A stretch of 64,000 nucleotides of DNA from Xiphophorus maculatus (taxonomy: Eukaryota > Chordata > Actinopteri > Cyprinodontiformes > Poeciliidae). Location: the NCBI RefSeq assembly GCF_002775205.1, contig NC_036456.1, positions 9,761,463-9,825,462 on the forward strand, read 5' to 3'. A program made the translations under genes and the position numbers. Below the pieces are notes generated by a model that saw only the letters and a list, made by a program, of their open reading frames with translations, searched no databases and was not told the DNA's origin. Within the stretch, counting starts at the first letter, position 1. Each line of letters opens with the position of its first letter. Positions 12,406 through 25,639 of the stretch are shown in pieces.

Positions 12406-15034
12406 CACACGGGGGGTCATGTGCTCATCTCCAAATTCAAACAATACCCAGAGTGGTGCATATGTGCGGTTTCACTTTGGTGTGTTCACATGTGCAGCAG
12501 CAGGCAGTCATGGGACGGTGGGTTCAGGGAACGACCAAAGGGCCCCGCTGAGGTTAGGACACGACTCGCCTCTGTCCCGCAGCCACAGAAATGAGTCAGA
12601 CAGATTTAGCGTGTCGTTGTGTGCGAACCCACAGCAGCTTCTTTTCCTCTTATCTGCTTGTTGTGGGTCTGCAGACGAATCCAGTCGACCGCCGACGTCT
12701 GTTTCCAGAAGGCGGCGTGATCATCAGATCCAGTTTTGTAAACAGTTTTTGTTTATCTGACAAATGAATGAAACTGAGGCGTGGTTGTTGGTATGTGTTT
12801 CTTCTCTGGGGGTTTCTTCCAGTATTGCACAAATAGTGCAGGAAACTAAGTGACCTTATGGCTAGTGTTAGTTTCTTTTTGTTGTTGCTGAATGATTTTG
12901 TTTCTTTTTTTTATTGCATCGCTTCTTTCTTCAAGGAATTTTAACTAAAGTAATTGACTTAAAATGAGCACTATTCTGTTTTTCCGAAGCACTTTTCAGC
13001 ACCTGAATGAAGTTTCAGGCATCTTCAATCAAACTGAACTTTTACCGTCTTAAATTCAGTTAAAAATGTCTCACTCATTTACTGGTATTTTATTAACCTT
13101 TAAGTTAGGACAGCTTGATCTGAAGCAGAGGTAGACTTAGAATTTTATCGCAATATTTTGTGGTACTACTGTGATAACTATAATATTATTTTAAAAACTA
13201 TTTATTACTTATTAGCTCAGCAAATACAAATATTGGTTTTAAAACACATTCATGCCTGAATTAGGTTCCTTCAGGACTCAATTTAGTTGATAAAATGTGA
13301 CTGATGCCACTAAACTGTCCATATTTAATAATATTTCAGAGTTTACTGGTGTTTATTGGTGCTCTTGCAAAACAAAACACAGACCATACTGTCAGTTTTC
13401 TTTATATTTAACACCAATAACTGACAAACTAACTAACTTAAACTTATTATGACAACAAATCAAAATTCTTATTTCTGATGAGAATTTTTTTCACGATAAA
13501 TTATAGACCATACGATAAACGCCCACCCCTAATTAGGCATCATAATCTAAAAGAGAAGATAAGAATGACAACGAGCGAAGATAAAGTGAAATGCAAAAAG
13601 TTCTTCAGATTTTATAGGATTAGATTAAGAGATCTGAGCTTTTTATTATTATTCAGGTGCAACATTTGTGAAAATGCTGCACTGTAAGGTGAAATAGACT
13701 GATATGTAATGGTAAAGTACGTGGATGAAAAATGCTTTGCTTGCAGGTACGAAACATAAATAGGAAGGAAAGAAATGACGATGCATTGATAAACAATTAT
13801 ATATAAATCAACAAAGGGGTGAACTGACCCAAAGTCTCTGCTAGACATTACAGACCAGCAGTAGATTATATTAAATAACTTTTAGGTTGTCCAAGTGCCC
13901 CCCCCTTATGTGGGCAGAAATTACTATTTCATTCCATAGAAGATCTAAAATTAAAAAATCCAAACTTAAAGAGAGAGAAATAGTAAAGAAATTGATTGCT
14001 GAGCCTTGTGTAACTCTCTACTTGACTGTCCTCACAGAAAAGGCTCCATGGTTTGTCTCCTACAAGCAAAGCTCTATAATCATCTGTGAAAATAAATCTC
14101 AAAGGCCACCAAGGAGTCGGCATCCGCCAACATAGCAGTGGAGCTGTGGCTTTTATTTCAGTCTGTGGTGCTTTAGCTTTAACTTTAGCATTACTGTGAC
14201 GATGGAGTGACAGGCTGGTTTTAGGACGACTAAACTGGTGAACTGTCTGCAGCTGTGCTTCAAATGAAATACAGTTTCTGGAAATGTTTGGAAAAATATC
14301 ACAAATCAGATTATTATTACGCAGTTTCGGCTGATAAGATGAACAACTCTCAGGTTCTCTGATTTTTTTTCATTCTTTTTAAAGACTTTTAGATGCTGTT
14401 CATCTGCTGGAGATGAGTTTTTCGGCATGCGACATGTTGTCATCCACTTGTTTATTATCATGTTTTTTAAAAATCTTTTATTATCACTTACAGACATGCT
14501 GCCATGGTCAGGTTTGAGAACTGGACTGAACCCCCCGAGTTGAGCTGCACAATATTGGAAACAAAACTGACATTTAAATTTTTCTATCCTTGCGGGATAT
14601 ATTGAGATATATTACTACATGAAAACAAAACAGAGAAATTTTCACCGGAAAATTCCTCCTGCACTCCCGTCATCCTGTTGACAGTCACCCTGCACTCATC
14701 TTACATCATTTTGAGAATGTTACATATCGTTGCATATTATTGTAGCGTTGATAAATATTGCGATGAAAATACCAGTTACATATACGCCTATATTTTTTCT
14801 TTCCTCCCTCTCTCATGTGTGCTTCCATCACTCCGTGACCTCTAGCATTTTGGGCAACAAAGTTAAGAAGCCAGCGTAAACTCTTAACTTTGGGACTCCG
14901 TCCAACTGGCTAAGTGAAAAAGTTTTTAACTCTTGGAATATATTAGCCAGCAGTTATTGGACTCCAAATGTTTTAATATTGTGCCCACTGATATTGCGAC
15001 GGTGATTGTGCAGCCATACCCTAAATATACAACC

Positions 15035-15074
15035 CCAGTGTGAAGCATGGTGGCGGCAGCATCATGCTGTGCTC
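15035..15074 (+). mobile_element. Tc1/mariner transposase fragment
   Basis: About 40 bp (gtgtgaagcatggtggcggc, then agcatcatgctgtg) encode HGGGSIML, matching the conserved GGGSIMLWG block of Tc1-like transposases. Nothing else of the element is clear on either side. Confidence 0.6.
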
Positions 15075-15130
15075 TTCATCTGAAAACCTGTGGAACTATG
15101 GGGGAAGTTTGAGTATAACATGTCTGCAAT

Positions 15131-15134
<4 letters not shown>

Positions 15135-15170
<36 letters not shown>
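15135..15170. repeat. (AT)n microsatellite
   Basis: Roughly 17 uninterrupted AT units in intergenic DNA. Confidence 0.9.
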
Positions 15171-15175
<5 letters not shown>

Positions 15176-16093
15176 AGACACAGACATAGTTTTACTTTTA
15201 TTTATTTAAAGAAATTGACAATTTATCATCTCTTATTGACATTTAGTCAATATTTCTGATCCTAGTTCTCATTACTGATGAAGAATTTAGGCGTTACACA
15301 TTTAACTGATGCCCTACACAGACATTTTTATTATGAGGAGGATCCTGCCGAAGCAGACAGACAGAGGGATAAATCGTCAGACAGGGAAACCGCGTCCAGC
15401 CTCAGCGGTAAAGGCTGTTGTGATCGCCGCGGTTTCACCTAAGCAGCGTCGCTCCCTCATGATTACGCACGTGTCCTTCAGCAGGACCAAAAGGAGGAAC
15501 CAAAGTGGCTAAAAAAATTAAATAAATAAAAAAGATAATAATAATAATAAAAAAACCTCCTCAACACCACATGACTGCAAGGAAAGAATGACTCAGCAAA
15601 ATTACTCACCACCTACTGAGAAACAAAATAAGATTTGAATGTCCACTGGCTCAGATTGGTCATAAATCTGTGTAGAAACACAAGAATAATCGACAAACTG
15701 AACTAAACTGAACCGAAGTTAAACGTGGACGATGAAATCAAAGAAGCTGTCGGAGATTAAACGTAAGTCATCTCCTTTGGAAAAACTGAATCTTGAGTTA
15801 AAGATGTTGACACTTTCGGGCCTCAGGTCTCTGTGACGTCAGTCGGGATCTGGCAGCTGTTGGCAGGTGGAAGAGCCGGTTCTTCTGTGGTGGCAAAATC
15901 CGAGTGTTTCCATCCACTGCTCAGGTGAGGCTCTGATACTCCGACAGAGCCAAACCTACCTCCATGCTTTCATCACTTTCCACTTGATTGATTGCAATAC
16001 TCCGTGGGCTTGTCTAAATTAAACGGTTCAGTTCGGAGAAACTCAGACGTGACAAGTCTTTACTGGTTTCCCCATTTTTAAAGGGGCAGGCAG

Positions 16094-16480
16094 CAGCGGC
16101 GTTTCCGTTGACTTCATAAAGGCGCAAATATGAATACAAATAATAATAAACTACTCAATAAAAATACGGTGATTTAGAAAAAAAACACAAAAGTTTTTGA
16201 TGAAACGTATTTGCGCTAGCATGTATCAAAATTAGTATAATTTGCAAAACTGCAGTGGAATGGGTTTTTTGTGCCACACGTGTCACGTGATCAACAACCG
16301 GATGTTACCACCGGCGGAAAAGACAAAGAAGACGACAGGAAGTAGTAGAAGGATGATGAAACGCAGCATGTCTTTTATCGCCTGAACAAACGTATTCGCA
16401 TGTGATTTTAATTGCGTTTCTTATTTAATGGAAACACCGCGATTGAGAATTTGCAGAACATTTGTAACGGAAACGCAGCT
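16094..16480. mobile_element. MITE-like element with TIRs AGCNGCGTTTCCGTT
   Basis: Left end AGCGGCGTTTCCGTTGA (16094-16110) is matched in reverse by GTAACGGAAACGCAGCT (16464-16480). The 387-bp body has no coding capacity and includes a cacgtgtcacgtga motif. A related inverted copy appears at about 25640-25890. Superfamily unassigned. Confidence 0.6.
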
Positions 16481-19087
16481 ATTGTCGGCAGCGACGCCAC
16501 CCTGGTGGAGAGACAAAACCAAGTTGGTGAGAATGAAGCATGAAGTGGAAACAATATGTTTACCGATAATTAAGGACATTGACAAAACAATTGTTGAAAA
16601 TGTGTTAATTGGCCTTTTGTTGTGGCTACACCAAACCTTTGCACTCAGCTTAAGTATTTTAAATCTCTAAAAACAGATTCTAATAGAGAGGCTCACATTT
16701 TCTCTAACATGTAACATTTACTAATTTCTCAGTTCATGTGAATTCAGATAAGTGTGCTTAATAGCTCAGCGATGTTGCAATGATAATGTGAGCGAGCTTT
16801 CACGGTATATCATTAGCAAACTGCTGCAGGGTGATAATTATAGTTATTCTGCTTGGCCTGTTTTTCTTTTTTCTTGTTTTAACCCACATGTCACAAAAAC
16901 AGCTTTCTCTGCTCTATATTGTGTACAAGTTTCAATCACACTCTAATATTTTGTGCTTAGGTTGCTGATTCTTTTAAATGTTCAGTCTACTGCTCTGGTT
17001 TTAAATATTTCGACTTCCTTTAGTACAACGGTCCGGAAGACGTCTCAGATGAAGGGCCAGTTTGGGGAATACAAGACGATACTTTACTGCAGGAGTTTTC
17101 AAACTTTTCATGTCAAAGCAACCCAGGACGTCCAAAAACAAAATTTTTCAAATGTACAACGTGTAGTTTTTAAAAAATTATGATTATTTACTATATTTTG
17201 TAATTTTTTCTTCATGTTAAATTTCAAGTACAGAGTAATAAACAGGAATGTGTCTTTTTCTGAAAAATAAAATAAAGCAGGTTGTTCCATCAGGCTCCAA
17301 TTATTCACAAAATAGATTTAAAAACAAAAAGGAAAGACAGATAACCAGCCCATATTTTAGCGTTTGATGCACCTCTGCAACAAAACCTAAAATATGTCAC
17401 AAAAGGATCTCAGAAATATATTTTCTAGACTGGCTTTGAATTGAACAATTCATTTTTTTCGACAAACATTTTTTTTTAGGTTCGTGTGTTCAGATTTAGA
17501 AGTCTCTGTTCATTTCTTACTCTTCACTACAACACCAACACCAACGTATCCATTCTCAGTTTTCTCTGCTTTGCTTTTCTACTCTTTCGCTTTGCTCTCC
17601 TCTGTCGTCTCCAAGCAATGTTTTTTATGTTCGTCTGCAGAAAACCGGACAAATCCGACATCACATGGAGCCGGATGGGAACGATTTGCCGTTTTCGAAA
17701 CTTCTGCTGTATTGAAGACGATTTGGAACGCCACCTATTCCCAGAGACACGGTGGCGTCTGTGAGAGCCGGTAGCTTTAGCTCTCTGCCAGCTTTCTTCT
17801 CACATTATTTTTTTATTTTCTTGATTTATTCTAGGCACTGTTTGCCAAATAAATGTGTGTCGTTTTGGGTGCGTGTTCAACGCTGCAGTTAAGGCAGCAC
17901 TTGGTCTTTTTTTAAAATTTGCTGCATTTCATCCAATGGTGTTTTATATACTGTCCACTGCGTCTACGTGCTCGTCCGGCGGGAGGAGAGATTTGTGCGG
18001 TCACCGACTTGACTGCAAGTCAGTTGAGTTTCATTTGGCAGAAAACCTTTTAGACAAGTGTAATTTTCAGCCACGGTCGACTGCAACTTGCAGCTAACCG
18101 AAGTGTACGTGTTACACTGTGAAACTGTGTACATGATTTGAGTGAACTGACTACATGTTTCTGTAGACAAACCGCATCTGGTGCCCGCAGGGCGGCGTTT
18201 GTTATGAATCAGTTGTAACGGCAGAATGAGTCAAAGTGCAGATCTCCTGGGATGTGTGATTGGCAGGAGCAGTTTCATTAACTTCTCCACCTGTCTTTCT
18301 TTCTTTCTCTCCTCTCCACAGGTTGCAAGCTCCTCTTTTCAAAATAGAATAAATCTTCTGGGCTTCACTACAGTTTAGAGAAAATGAGCTTTTATAAAAT
18401 GGGTTGGAACTGGATCTGACATTTGTTGTCATTTAGCAACTCAGTTCCGAGGAACTGAACTGAGTTGCATTATAATGCGATCCAACCATTCACTTCCAGT
18501 TGGTATTGCACAGTAAAGTAATGCTTCTTAAAGATAGCTGATACGAACATACATACAATAAAAGGTCATTTTTTTGTGATATTTGAGGAAAATGATTTCA
18601 TGTTAAGCGTTCAGATTCAGATTGTGATGTTTTGACCCATCTCTGTTCATGTACTCTGGGGTTTGCTCTTGTCTCTGCAGGTGAGTTTGCAATATTAAGG
18701 CTTTGGATTAATGCAGCCTCAAACTCAAGACAAGCCGCCAAGAAGACAATTTTTGTGTTTCTATCAACTGTTGTTTATTATAAAATATGTTTCCATTCGT
18801 GGCATCATAGAGAAGTGAGTTTGAATAGATAAAAAAAACATACATATTTAAATACCTCAAATTATACAAATAAATGTTGACAATCATCAACCATAGTTCA
18901 CAAATTACATCCATGAATTTAAATTATCGACTAATTAAATTATATCACATTAAAATACATCACACAAAGGAATTGACAGATTTGAAAGTCAAGTTGTGCT
19001 AAAACGTTATGACAACTAAAACTTGTCTTTTCACTGTTTCAGGTCTTTGCTGAGTTGATAATCTCAATGTGGTGCATTTAAAACAAA

Positions 19088-20027
19088 TTACAGAGATGTT
19101 GATATTTCTGCTACTGATGTTGCTGCTGTTGATGTTGCTGCTGTTGATGTTGCTGTTGCTGATGTTGCTGCTACTGGTGTTGATGTTGCTGTTGCTGATG
19201 TTGCTGCTACTGGTGTTGATGTTGCTGTTGCTGATGTTGCTGCTACTGGTGTTGCTGCTGCTGTTGCTGATGTTGTTGCTGCTGATGTTATGATTGCTGC
19301 AGTAGTTGTGGTTGCTGCAGTAGTTGCTTTTGTGTTGACGCTGCTCGTCTGCTTAGCCTTTGCCTGCCTGTGAAGGAAACAGATCAGAGTCAATCACTTT
19401 GAATTCATTCAAGTGTTTTTACAAAATATTAAACTGATTTAACAGATCAGAGATTTTACATTTAGTTAAAAGTGCTGTTTGTCTCAGATATGTCTGTTTG
19501 TGCACACTGATGTTTATGCCTGTCTAATGTTCAGAGCATCATAGAGACGCTACATTTATATAAAAACAATCCCACTTACATTTCTTTTGCTTCCAGGATT
19601 CTGATGATGTCTTGAGCCTGACGTCCCGCTGGGTCAAGACAGAGCTGGGTTTTATCTTTCAGGATGACACTGCAAGAGATGGAAAAAACATTTAAATAAA
19701 ACAAATTCAATCAACGCTCAGAGGTCATTCTAATCACTATTTGCTCTTGAAGATACTTACATCACTTCCTGTAGGCTGCAGGATGGACCAGGTTTATACA
19801 CTTTCGCATCAGCGATGAGACGGGTCCTTACTGCAGAAATCGTTTTTATACACTTACACCTCATAATACCTGGGGAACAAATGACAGCATAAATTAAGAT
19901 GTGGTTTTAATTAGGAATATTTTTAATCACAGGTTTCATGACTGCAGAATATTTTTGCACACTTACTGGCTGAGGAGCAGATGGTGATGCAGGCCAGAAG
20001 AACGATGCACCGGATCCCAGAGTTCAT
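19088..20027 (-). CDS. CXC chemokine 2 with long Thr/Ala/Ser-rich tail
   Basis: Four coding exons on the minus strand: 19967-20027, 19761-19869, 19580-19669 and 19088-19367. Phases join to give 179 residues. Residues 1-20 are a signal peptide (MNSGIRCIVLLACITICSSA). The mature domain starts SIMRCKCIKT (CXC, no ELR), with Cys3 in PGPSCSLQEV and Cys4 in KTQLCLDPAG. The domain belongs with the interferon-inducible CXCL9/10/11-like fish chemokines. Exon 4 then adds about 93 residues almost wholly of Ala, Thr, Ser, Val and Pro, with the 12-residue unit TPVAATSATATS repeated about three times. No transmembrane helix follows, so it should be secreted, unlike CX3CL1 and CXCL16. The tail is a plausible O-glycosylation region (inference). 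The exon frame stays open through the repeat, which supports it as real coding sequence. Confidence 0.85.
19097..19290. repeat. Coding minisatellite in exon 4 of chemokine 2
   Basis: Trinucleotide-based tandem repeat of TTGCTGCTG/TTGATGTTG words, including a 36-bp unit present about three times (for example starting gttgatgttgctgttgctga). It encodes the Ala/Thr-rich tail on the minus strand. Every unit is a multiple of 3 bp, so length changes keep frame. Confidence 0.85.
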
Positions 20028-20141
20028 CCTTACTTCAGGTTGTGAAGATCAGTCGTTTCTCCTGCAGTGATTTTCTCCTCTTTGACGTGAAGCGCTCTTC
20101 ACTCCTGAGTCTGTCTGACTGTGCAGCATCATCAGCTTCTC

Positions 20142-20149
20142 CTTTTATA
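20142..20149 (-). promoter_or_regulatory. TATA box of chemokine 2
   Basis: TATAAAAG on the minus strand about 115 bp upstream of the start codon. An IRF-like half site AGTGAAAGT (minus, around 20209-20217) lies about 65 bp further upstream, a weaker match than the ISREs near the PARP14-like genes. Confidence 0.65.
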
Positions 20150-20489
20150 CGCTCACACGGAGGTGAAAACCTGCCAGGTGAGTCTTCTTAGGAACTGAAC
20201 CCAAAAAAACTTTCACTGCCCCCGTGTCGTTTTCCTCTGAATCTGGAGGAGCAGACTTCCGACACGTCACAAAACAATCCGGTCGTGTTGAAACTCGGCC
20301 GCCTCCGAGGCATTTTCTCTGTGGGTGTTGAAAGCCAACAGAGCCTCATCTGCGGGTTAGAGAAGACAGATAACTCTCTAAACCTTCATAGTGGTGGTCG
20401 GAAATATGTTTATTGGCACTGATTCAGTTGTAAAGAACATTAATCAGCGGTTTCCTGTTCTGCAATATGAACCCTAAACTTGCAAACAC

Positions 20490-20780
20490 AGATATAATGG
20501 AAAGGTTTAGACTGAAGTATATTCAAATGTTAGAATGGCCCAATCAAAGCCCAGGTCTGAATTGAAATGGATGTTAATTGAGGCTCTTTGAAAAGAAGAA
20601 CTGAAGAAACTTTCAGTCCCCAGATTTGCGAAGCTGGTAGAATCAAACCCCAAAAGACATTCAGTTGTAGTTACAGCAAATGTTTCCACTCTAAAACCAT
20701 TTTCCAGTTTCTTTTCAGTTTACAGTTTAAAGTTAGTTTGTGTTGTTTTGTCACACAAATCCCAAATCGTAGGAACATCT
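20490..20780 (-). mobile_element. Tc1/mariner 3' fragment
   Basis: Recognisable teleost Tc1-like sequence: gttagaatggcccaatcaaa, gcccaggtctgaattgaaat, gcgaagctggtagaatcaaa and a terminal-repeat-like end tttgtcacacaaatcccaa. It is heavily diverged with no open transposase. Confidence 0.65.
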
Positions 20781-20839
20781 AGAGGTCAAGAAAAGCAGTC
20801 TCAGCTTCAATCTTTGTGTTCCATTCTAGTTCATTGTCA

Positions 20840-22334
20840 CTACAGAAGCGATGGTGTGTTATACATCCCTACATCTTCTGATGAGTAAATAGTTCTTCTT
20901 TTTTTGACATTTTGACTGCAGCAGTTCACACACACAATGCTGCCACCTCTTGGCTCACTATCCCTCTGAATGCTGCACAATCTCAGCTCTTCGTGGTTCG
21001 GTTGCAAATCACAGTTTCCTGATCCACCTTCAGAATTCATCAGAGAACTAGATGAAAACCGAGACGCTGTCAGATTTTCTTGCTGTCCTGATCTGACCTT
21101 TTTCCCTACTTCTTCGCCTACGAGACTCTGGCACGCTGCCACCAGATGAATCATTATTCTCCTCAACATTAACAGAGCCTGAGACCTGGAATCCAGATGA
21201 CGGCAACGCTTTCCGAGAGTGGAGATGTGCTGCAACCTGTCACAGCTGGAAAACAGCCAAGTAATCAATCACTTTATGACTGTTATTGTAATAGAAGTAA
21301 ATACAAAAACAGATTTCATGGTCGCTTTATTCAACCTCACGTGTGTCATTCTTTTCTAAAAGTGTGGCAGCGATGATGCGGCAAGAGCAGAGATTTATTT
21401 ATTTATTTATTTTTACAGCAAGAGCAGCGAGAGAACCGATGAAGATCCATGAGGGATTCCAAAATATCATAATCAGGTACTAAGTAGTAGACACCCAGGT
21501 ACTAGTGTGTGTGTGTGTGTGTGTGGGGTGTGTGTGTGTGTGTTTTGGAAAGGAAGAGGATTCACACCATTATTCTAAAACAGACCACCCACTGGCTTCA
21601 TTACCTTGCTATGCGCTCCAACTGTTGAACAACCAATGGTGTTGCAGTTGGACCAAGGGTCAAACATGAACATTTGGGAAATATATCCAGTTTGACATTA
21701 GTCAAAATTTGACACATTTTCTAGTAATTTCACTGCAGAGGCCCGATAATGACGTTCTGAACGTCGAACCCTTCAGAGGAACTGGTTTGAGGTTCAGTTC
21801 ACACAGAACTGTGAGAACTGAGCCTCATGTCCTTTTGTAAACATTAAACACCCCCTGCACTATAGCTGCTGCGGTTCTGTCGTTTTCCTCAGACAGGCAG
21901 GAGGTATTTCTCCAAATCATTCACAAACATCTCCATTTGACCCGGTAAGTCATAAGTCATATCAGCCTGAAACGAAGATACGTGACCTTTAACCTGAAGC
22001 TGAACATGTTCCTCCTGAGTGTGAGGGGAAACGGCTTCATGTCATTCACTCTGTTGAATGACAGAGTGAATGAAACTGTTAAAACTGTTACCTACCATCA
22101 AAATGACTTTCCTCGATCTGTTCCTCTTAGTTATTGTCTTCTTTCCCTAAACAGTTTTTCAATCAGACACCTGACTAAATACAAAAATACTGTTTTCAAG
22201 TAATGTTTTTATTCATTTAAAACGCTGTCCAAAACAATCTAGACCTCGACATGGACAGAATTATTAAAATCACACACGTTTGACAATTTTTAGAAACACG
22301 AATGGCTTGATTAAGATAAAGCTGAAGCAATCAA
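20840..22334. other. Intergenic DNA between chemokines 2 and 3
   Basis: No supported gene. A minus-strand frame at 20840-21268 (142 codons) has no recognisable domain or splice context. A (TG)n tract at 21505-21543 is listed separately. Confidence 0.5.
21505..21543. repeat. (TG)n microsatellite
   Basis: About 19 TG units with one GGG interruption. Confidence 0.85.
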
Positions 22335-22688
22335 ACAGCTCTGGAAAAAATTAAGAGACGACTTAAAATGATTTTATGTGATTTTATCTGTGATTTGACT
22401 CTTTATAGATTTATGTTTGAGTAAAATGAACTTTGCTCTTTTATTCTATGAACTACTGACAACGTGTCTCTGAAATTCCAAGCAGAAATGTAGTTTTTAT
22501 TTGCAGAAAATGAGAAATGGTCAAAATAACAAAAAAGATGCAAATAAAACAAGTTCATGTTCATTTAGAAATAACAATACTAATGTTTTAACTCAGGAAG
22601 AGTTCAGAAATCAATATTTGGTGGAATAATCACAATGTTTTCAATTTGGTTCAGTGCAGTGGGCTCTTCATTCTTTTCCAGAGCTGTA
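22335..22688. mobile_element. Non-autonomous Tc1/mariner copy, ACAGCTCTGGAAAA ends
   Basis: It starts acagctctggaaaaaattaa and ends ttttccagagctgta, the inverted terminal sequence. The body matches the left part of a widespread teleost Tc1 element and the copy at 38748-39048 (shared cttttattctat, ctgacaacgtgtct, gaaatggtcaaa, aatgttttaact). There is no transposase. The adjoining 22689-22745 looks like part of another Tc1 copy (aagtccagactttgact). Confidence 0.7.
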
Positions 22689-23447
22689 TTTAAGTCCAGA
22701 CTTTGACTAGACCACTCCGAAGCCTTTCATTTGGTTGTTTTTGAGTTACACAGAGGTAGCTCTGAATCATGGTACGGTCAAGACGCTTATTTGATCAAGA
22801 CTTACTGGTATATCACAAAAGCTAATGGACCCAGAAAAGGCATCAGAACAATGAGCGTGTAGGTTTTTAAATAAAGTCTTCAGAAAACAACAGATAATTT
22901 ATCTGAATCCATAATTATCTTGACAAACATACAGAACAGATACAAAAATAGCTTGTTAAAAACAAAAGTGGGTCCAGATCGACTGGCGGCGCCATGAGGG
23001 CACGAACTGGTGCAGGTTGAACTGACTTTGTTTATCAGTGTGGAAACTTAACGCTTCTCTGAGTGAAGAGAACAAAGCTGCAGATTCTACTGAGGAACGG
23101 AGCCACACCATAAAGGTAATAATGGGGTAATTAAGGTTGCTTCTCCAGGCGCGAGGATAATTAAAACATTTTGGGCTTGTTTAGCAGCACAGGAGTGGAG
23201 GCGAGTGGAAAGCGAAAGTATCGACTGTGGAATATTTGGATGTGAGAAGTTGTAGCTGAGTCACAGCAGGACCAGACATTACAGCTTTGAGCGATTCTCT
23301 TTTGGCGTGCAATAATAAACGGAGCAATTTCCTCCACTGTCTGTTTTAATAGATACCAGATTAGCCAGTAATGTTTCTGTACAGAGCAACAAAAAGACAC
23401 AAGTGTTGTGTTTAAACATAGGTATTTATTTAAGTTAAGCAACTTTG

Positions 23448-23449
<2 letters not shown>

Positions 23450-23524
<75 letters not shown>
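23450..23524. repeat. (AT)n microsatellite, about 37 units
   Basis: Perfect 75-bp AT array about 210 bp past the stop codon of chemokine 3, so probably within or just beyond its 3' UTR. The minus-strand frame across it (poly-Ile/Tyr) is an artefact of the repeat. Confidence 0.9.
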
Positions 23525-23526
<2 letters not shown>

Positions 23527-23732
23527 TTCAAAAATAAAGTACATATCAAACAAAGTATAAATTCACAGATTTTTGTGAAAGTCTCATTTTGCTGATTAGC
23601 CAGTAATTCAGTCCTAACAGAGACTCTCTAATCTGGGGTTAAATAAAATGAATATTTTACTTTTAGCTTCTGGTGCAAACTATGTTTCATACAATAAAAC
23701 AAACAAAAACATAATAAATATCAGCTCAAGCG

Positions 23733-24602
23733 TCACTGATTTGTGACAGATGAAGTTGCTGCTGTTGCTGGTTGTGTTGTAGCTGCAGTTGTTGTTGTTG
23801 TTGTTGTTGTTGAGAGTTTCTTGTTGTTCCTGTTAAGAAAAACAAACCAAATGTAAACATTTTGAAACCACCACTGTTAATGCATCTAAAAAAAAAACTC
23901 TCTGAATTTGTTTTACTTATTTAAAACTCTACAATGTAATACATTCAGCGCTGAGGTCAGAGCCTAAAATGATGAAATTGTCAATTATCTTCTCCAAGAG
24001 AATATTTAGGAACTGATTGTTTATGCCTTTGTTGTTGGTAGAAATAACTAAATTCTTTAGATTTGATGACTTGATTCCCGTTGACTGAATCACTTCAGCT
24101 GCCACTAAACGTCAATTTGATCTTTTATGTAAAATTTAAGTGAAAGATGTTTTAAAAGAATTACTTTTTCACTTACATTTCTTTTTCTAGCAGGAGTTTT
24201 TTGGTGAAATCTGTCTCCGGGTTGAGACAGAACTTTTTATCATCATTCCGGGTAACTCTGCAATGACAGGACAATAAACCAGTCTTTAGTTTTCAGTACC
24301 GTTTCTGATCATCTTGACATTTTTTTTTCTGCAGGGACTTACATCACTTGGCGTTTCTTACAAGCCGGACTGGGTTCATGCACCTTCACGTCTTTGATTA
24401 ATTCACGCCTCATTGCAGGGATCGTGTTTATACACTGGCATTTCATAATAACTGGGGAGAAATTATTACAGCGTAAGTAAAGAAGGCGGTTTATACACAA
24501 TGAAACAACAAAAGAAAATCTTTCGACAGCACACTTACTTCTCGCTGAGGAGCAGAGGAAGATGCAGGCCAGAAGAACGACGAGCTGCACAGCAGACTTC
24601 AT
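23733..24602 (-). CDS. CXC chemokine 3 with poly-Thr tail
   Basis: Four coding exons on the minus strand: 24539-24602, 24343-24451, 24177-24257 and 23733-23829. Phases join to give 116 residues. The signal peptide is MKSAVQLVVLLACIFLCSSA. The mature part has the non-ELR CXC motif MKCQCINT, Cys3 in PSPACKKRQV and Cys4 in KKFCLNPETDFTKKLL. Exon 4 begins MNNKKLS and runs into eight Thr encoded by an (ACA)n tract, then AATTQPATAATSSVTNQ. Intron phases equal those of chemokines 2, 4 and 5. The promoter region is nearly the same as that of chemokine 5 (see 34862). Likely an interferon-inducible CXCL9/10/11-like chemokine by family resemblance; receptor use is not visible here. Confidence 0.87.
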
Positions 24603-24712
24603 GTTTGTCTCAGATAATAAAAACGAGTGAAGCTGATCTCTCCTCTCCAGACTGAAGGATTTCTCCTCTCTGTGAGTTTTGCTGTCTGACTCTGGAACGC
24701 CATGAGCTTCAC

Positions 24713-24720
24713 CTTTTATA
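24713..24720 (-). promoter_or_regulatory. TATA box of chemokine 3
   Basis: TATAAAAG on the minus strand about 110 bp before the start codon, in a flank nearly identical to that of chemokine 5 (shared gctgtctgactctggaacgc and catgagcttcaccttttata). Confidence 0.7.
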
Positions 24721-25639
24721 CACTCGCAGTTGCAAAAATATGTCTTCCAAGGAACTTTAAAAAAACAAACCAACACTTTTTCTTGCTCGTCCGCCCCCTC
24801 TAATTTATCTGTCCGGTTTCTTCTGAAACAGGAAGAGCTCCCTTTTCCTTTTATGGACTTTCTGCGCTGAGAGGAATCCCTGCTTCATAGTGAAACAAGC
24901 TGAGTGATGTCAGACTGCCCCCGGCATTTATGCTGCTGCAGAAACGCTGTGGAGCAGGAACCGATGTTTAATTAAGTCTGACAAGTCAGTAACTCCTCAC
25001 TGATATGGATTCATTTAGAGTTTTACAGTCTGTCAGATATCATGCATAGTTATTGTATTCCACATTACTTATGTTTTTTTTTAAAAGCTATGATTGTCTA
25101 TTCAGTTTCCTCCAACAACTGAAATCATAATTTGTATATTTTTTTCCTGACCTTTCTCTGTAAACCCAATAATTTGAAGCATCACTTCACTGCTTTGGAC
25201 TCCAAATGAATGTATTTTGCTGGTCCCGATGGCTCAGGTGAGTTTTTTTAACTGGACAGATAAAACCTCTGATATTAAAAATAAAATACTGAAATATTCA
25301 TCCTTCTCCACTAATCGCCATTTTATTATTATTTGGTTTGCTGAAGTTCATTTGCTTTTTGTTTACGTAGAAAGTTCTCCTAAACAGTGATGGTTTTCTT
25401 AACTGTTTTCCTGGAAAGGTTCACTGGGGTAATTTCTGTCATTACCTTTGAAATATTTTACATTTCTCACCCACCAGGCTGGTGCCTCTGAGTCTGTCTC
25501 TGTCTTTAAAGCTCCTGCCTCCTGCAGATGGACTTCCATTTCGAATGTGCGCAAAACGTTGTGAATATTCCGCCGATGACGAAAAAATAGTATAGTTTTT
25601 ACAATTGTGGTGTTTCAAGTAAATAAGAAACACAATCAA

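Larger units (their letters stand above)
12411..18750. other. Intergenic DNA between chemokines 1 and 2
   Basis: No supported gene in about 6.3 kb. Frames such as + 17484-17774 and + 16428-16670 have no domain, no splice context and partly overlap repeats. It contains a Tc1 transposase fragment, an AT microsatellite and a MITE listed separately. Confidence 0.55.

Noticed and set aside
17484-17774. Two overlapping plus-strand frames of 92-96 codons with a hydrophobic start
   Set aside because: The hydrophobic stretch comes from a T/C-rich tract; overlapping frames and lack of downstream exons argue against a gene.
20840-21268. 142-codon minus-strand frame
   Set aside because: No signal peptide, domain or paralog, and no splice or promoter signals around it.
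23161-23553. 130-codon minus-strand frame
   Set aside because: Much of it is poly-Ile/Tyr from the (AT)n array and the rest has no exon support.
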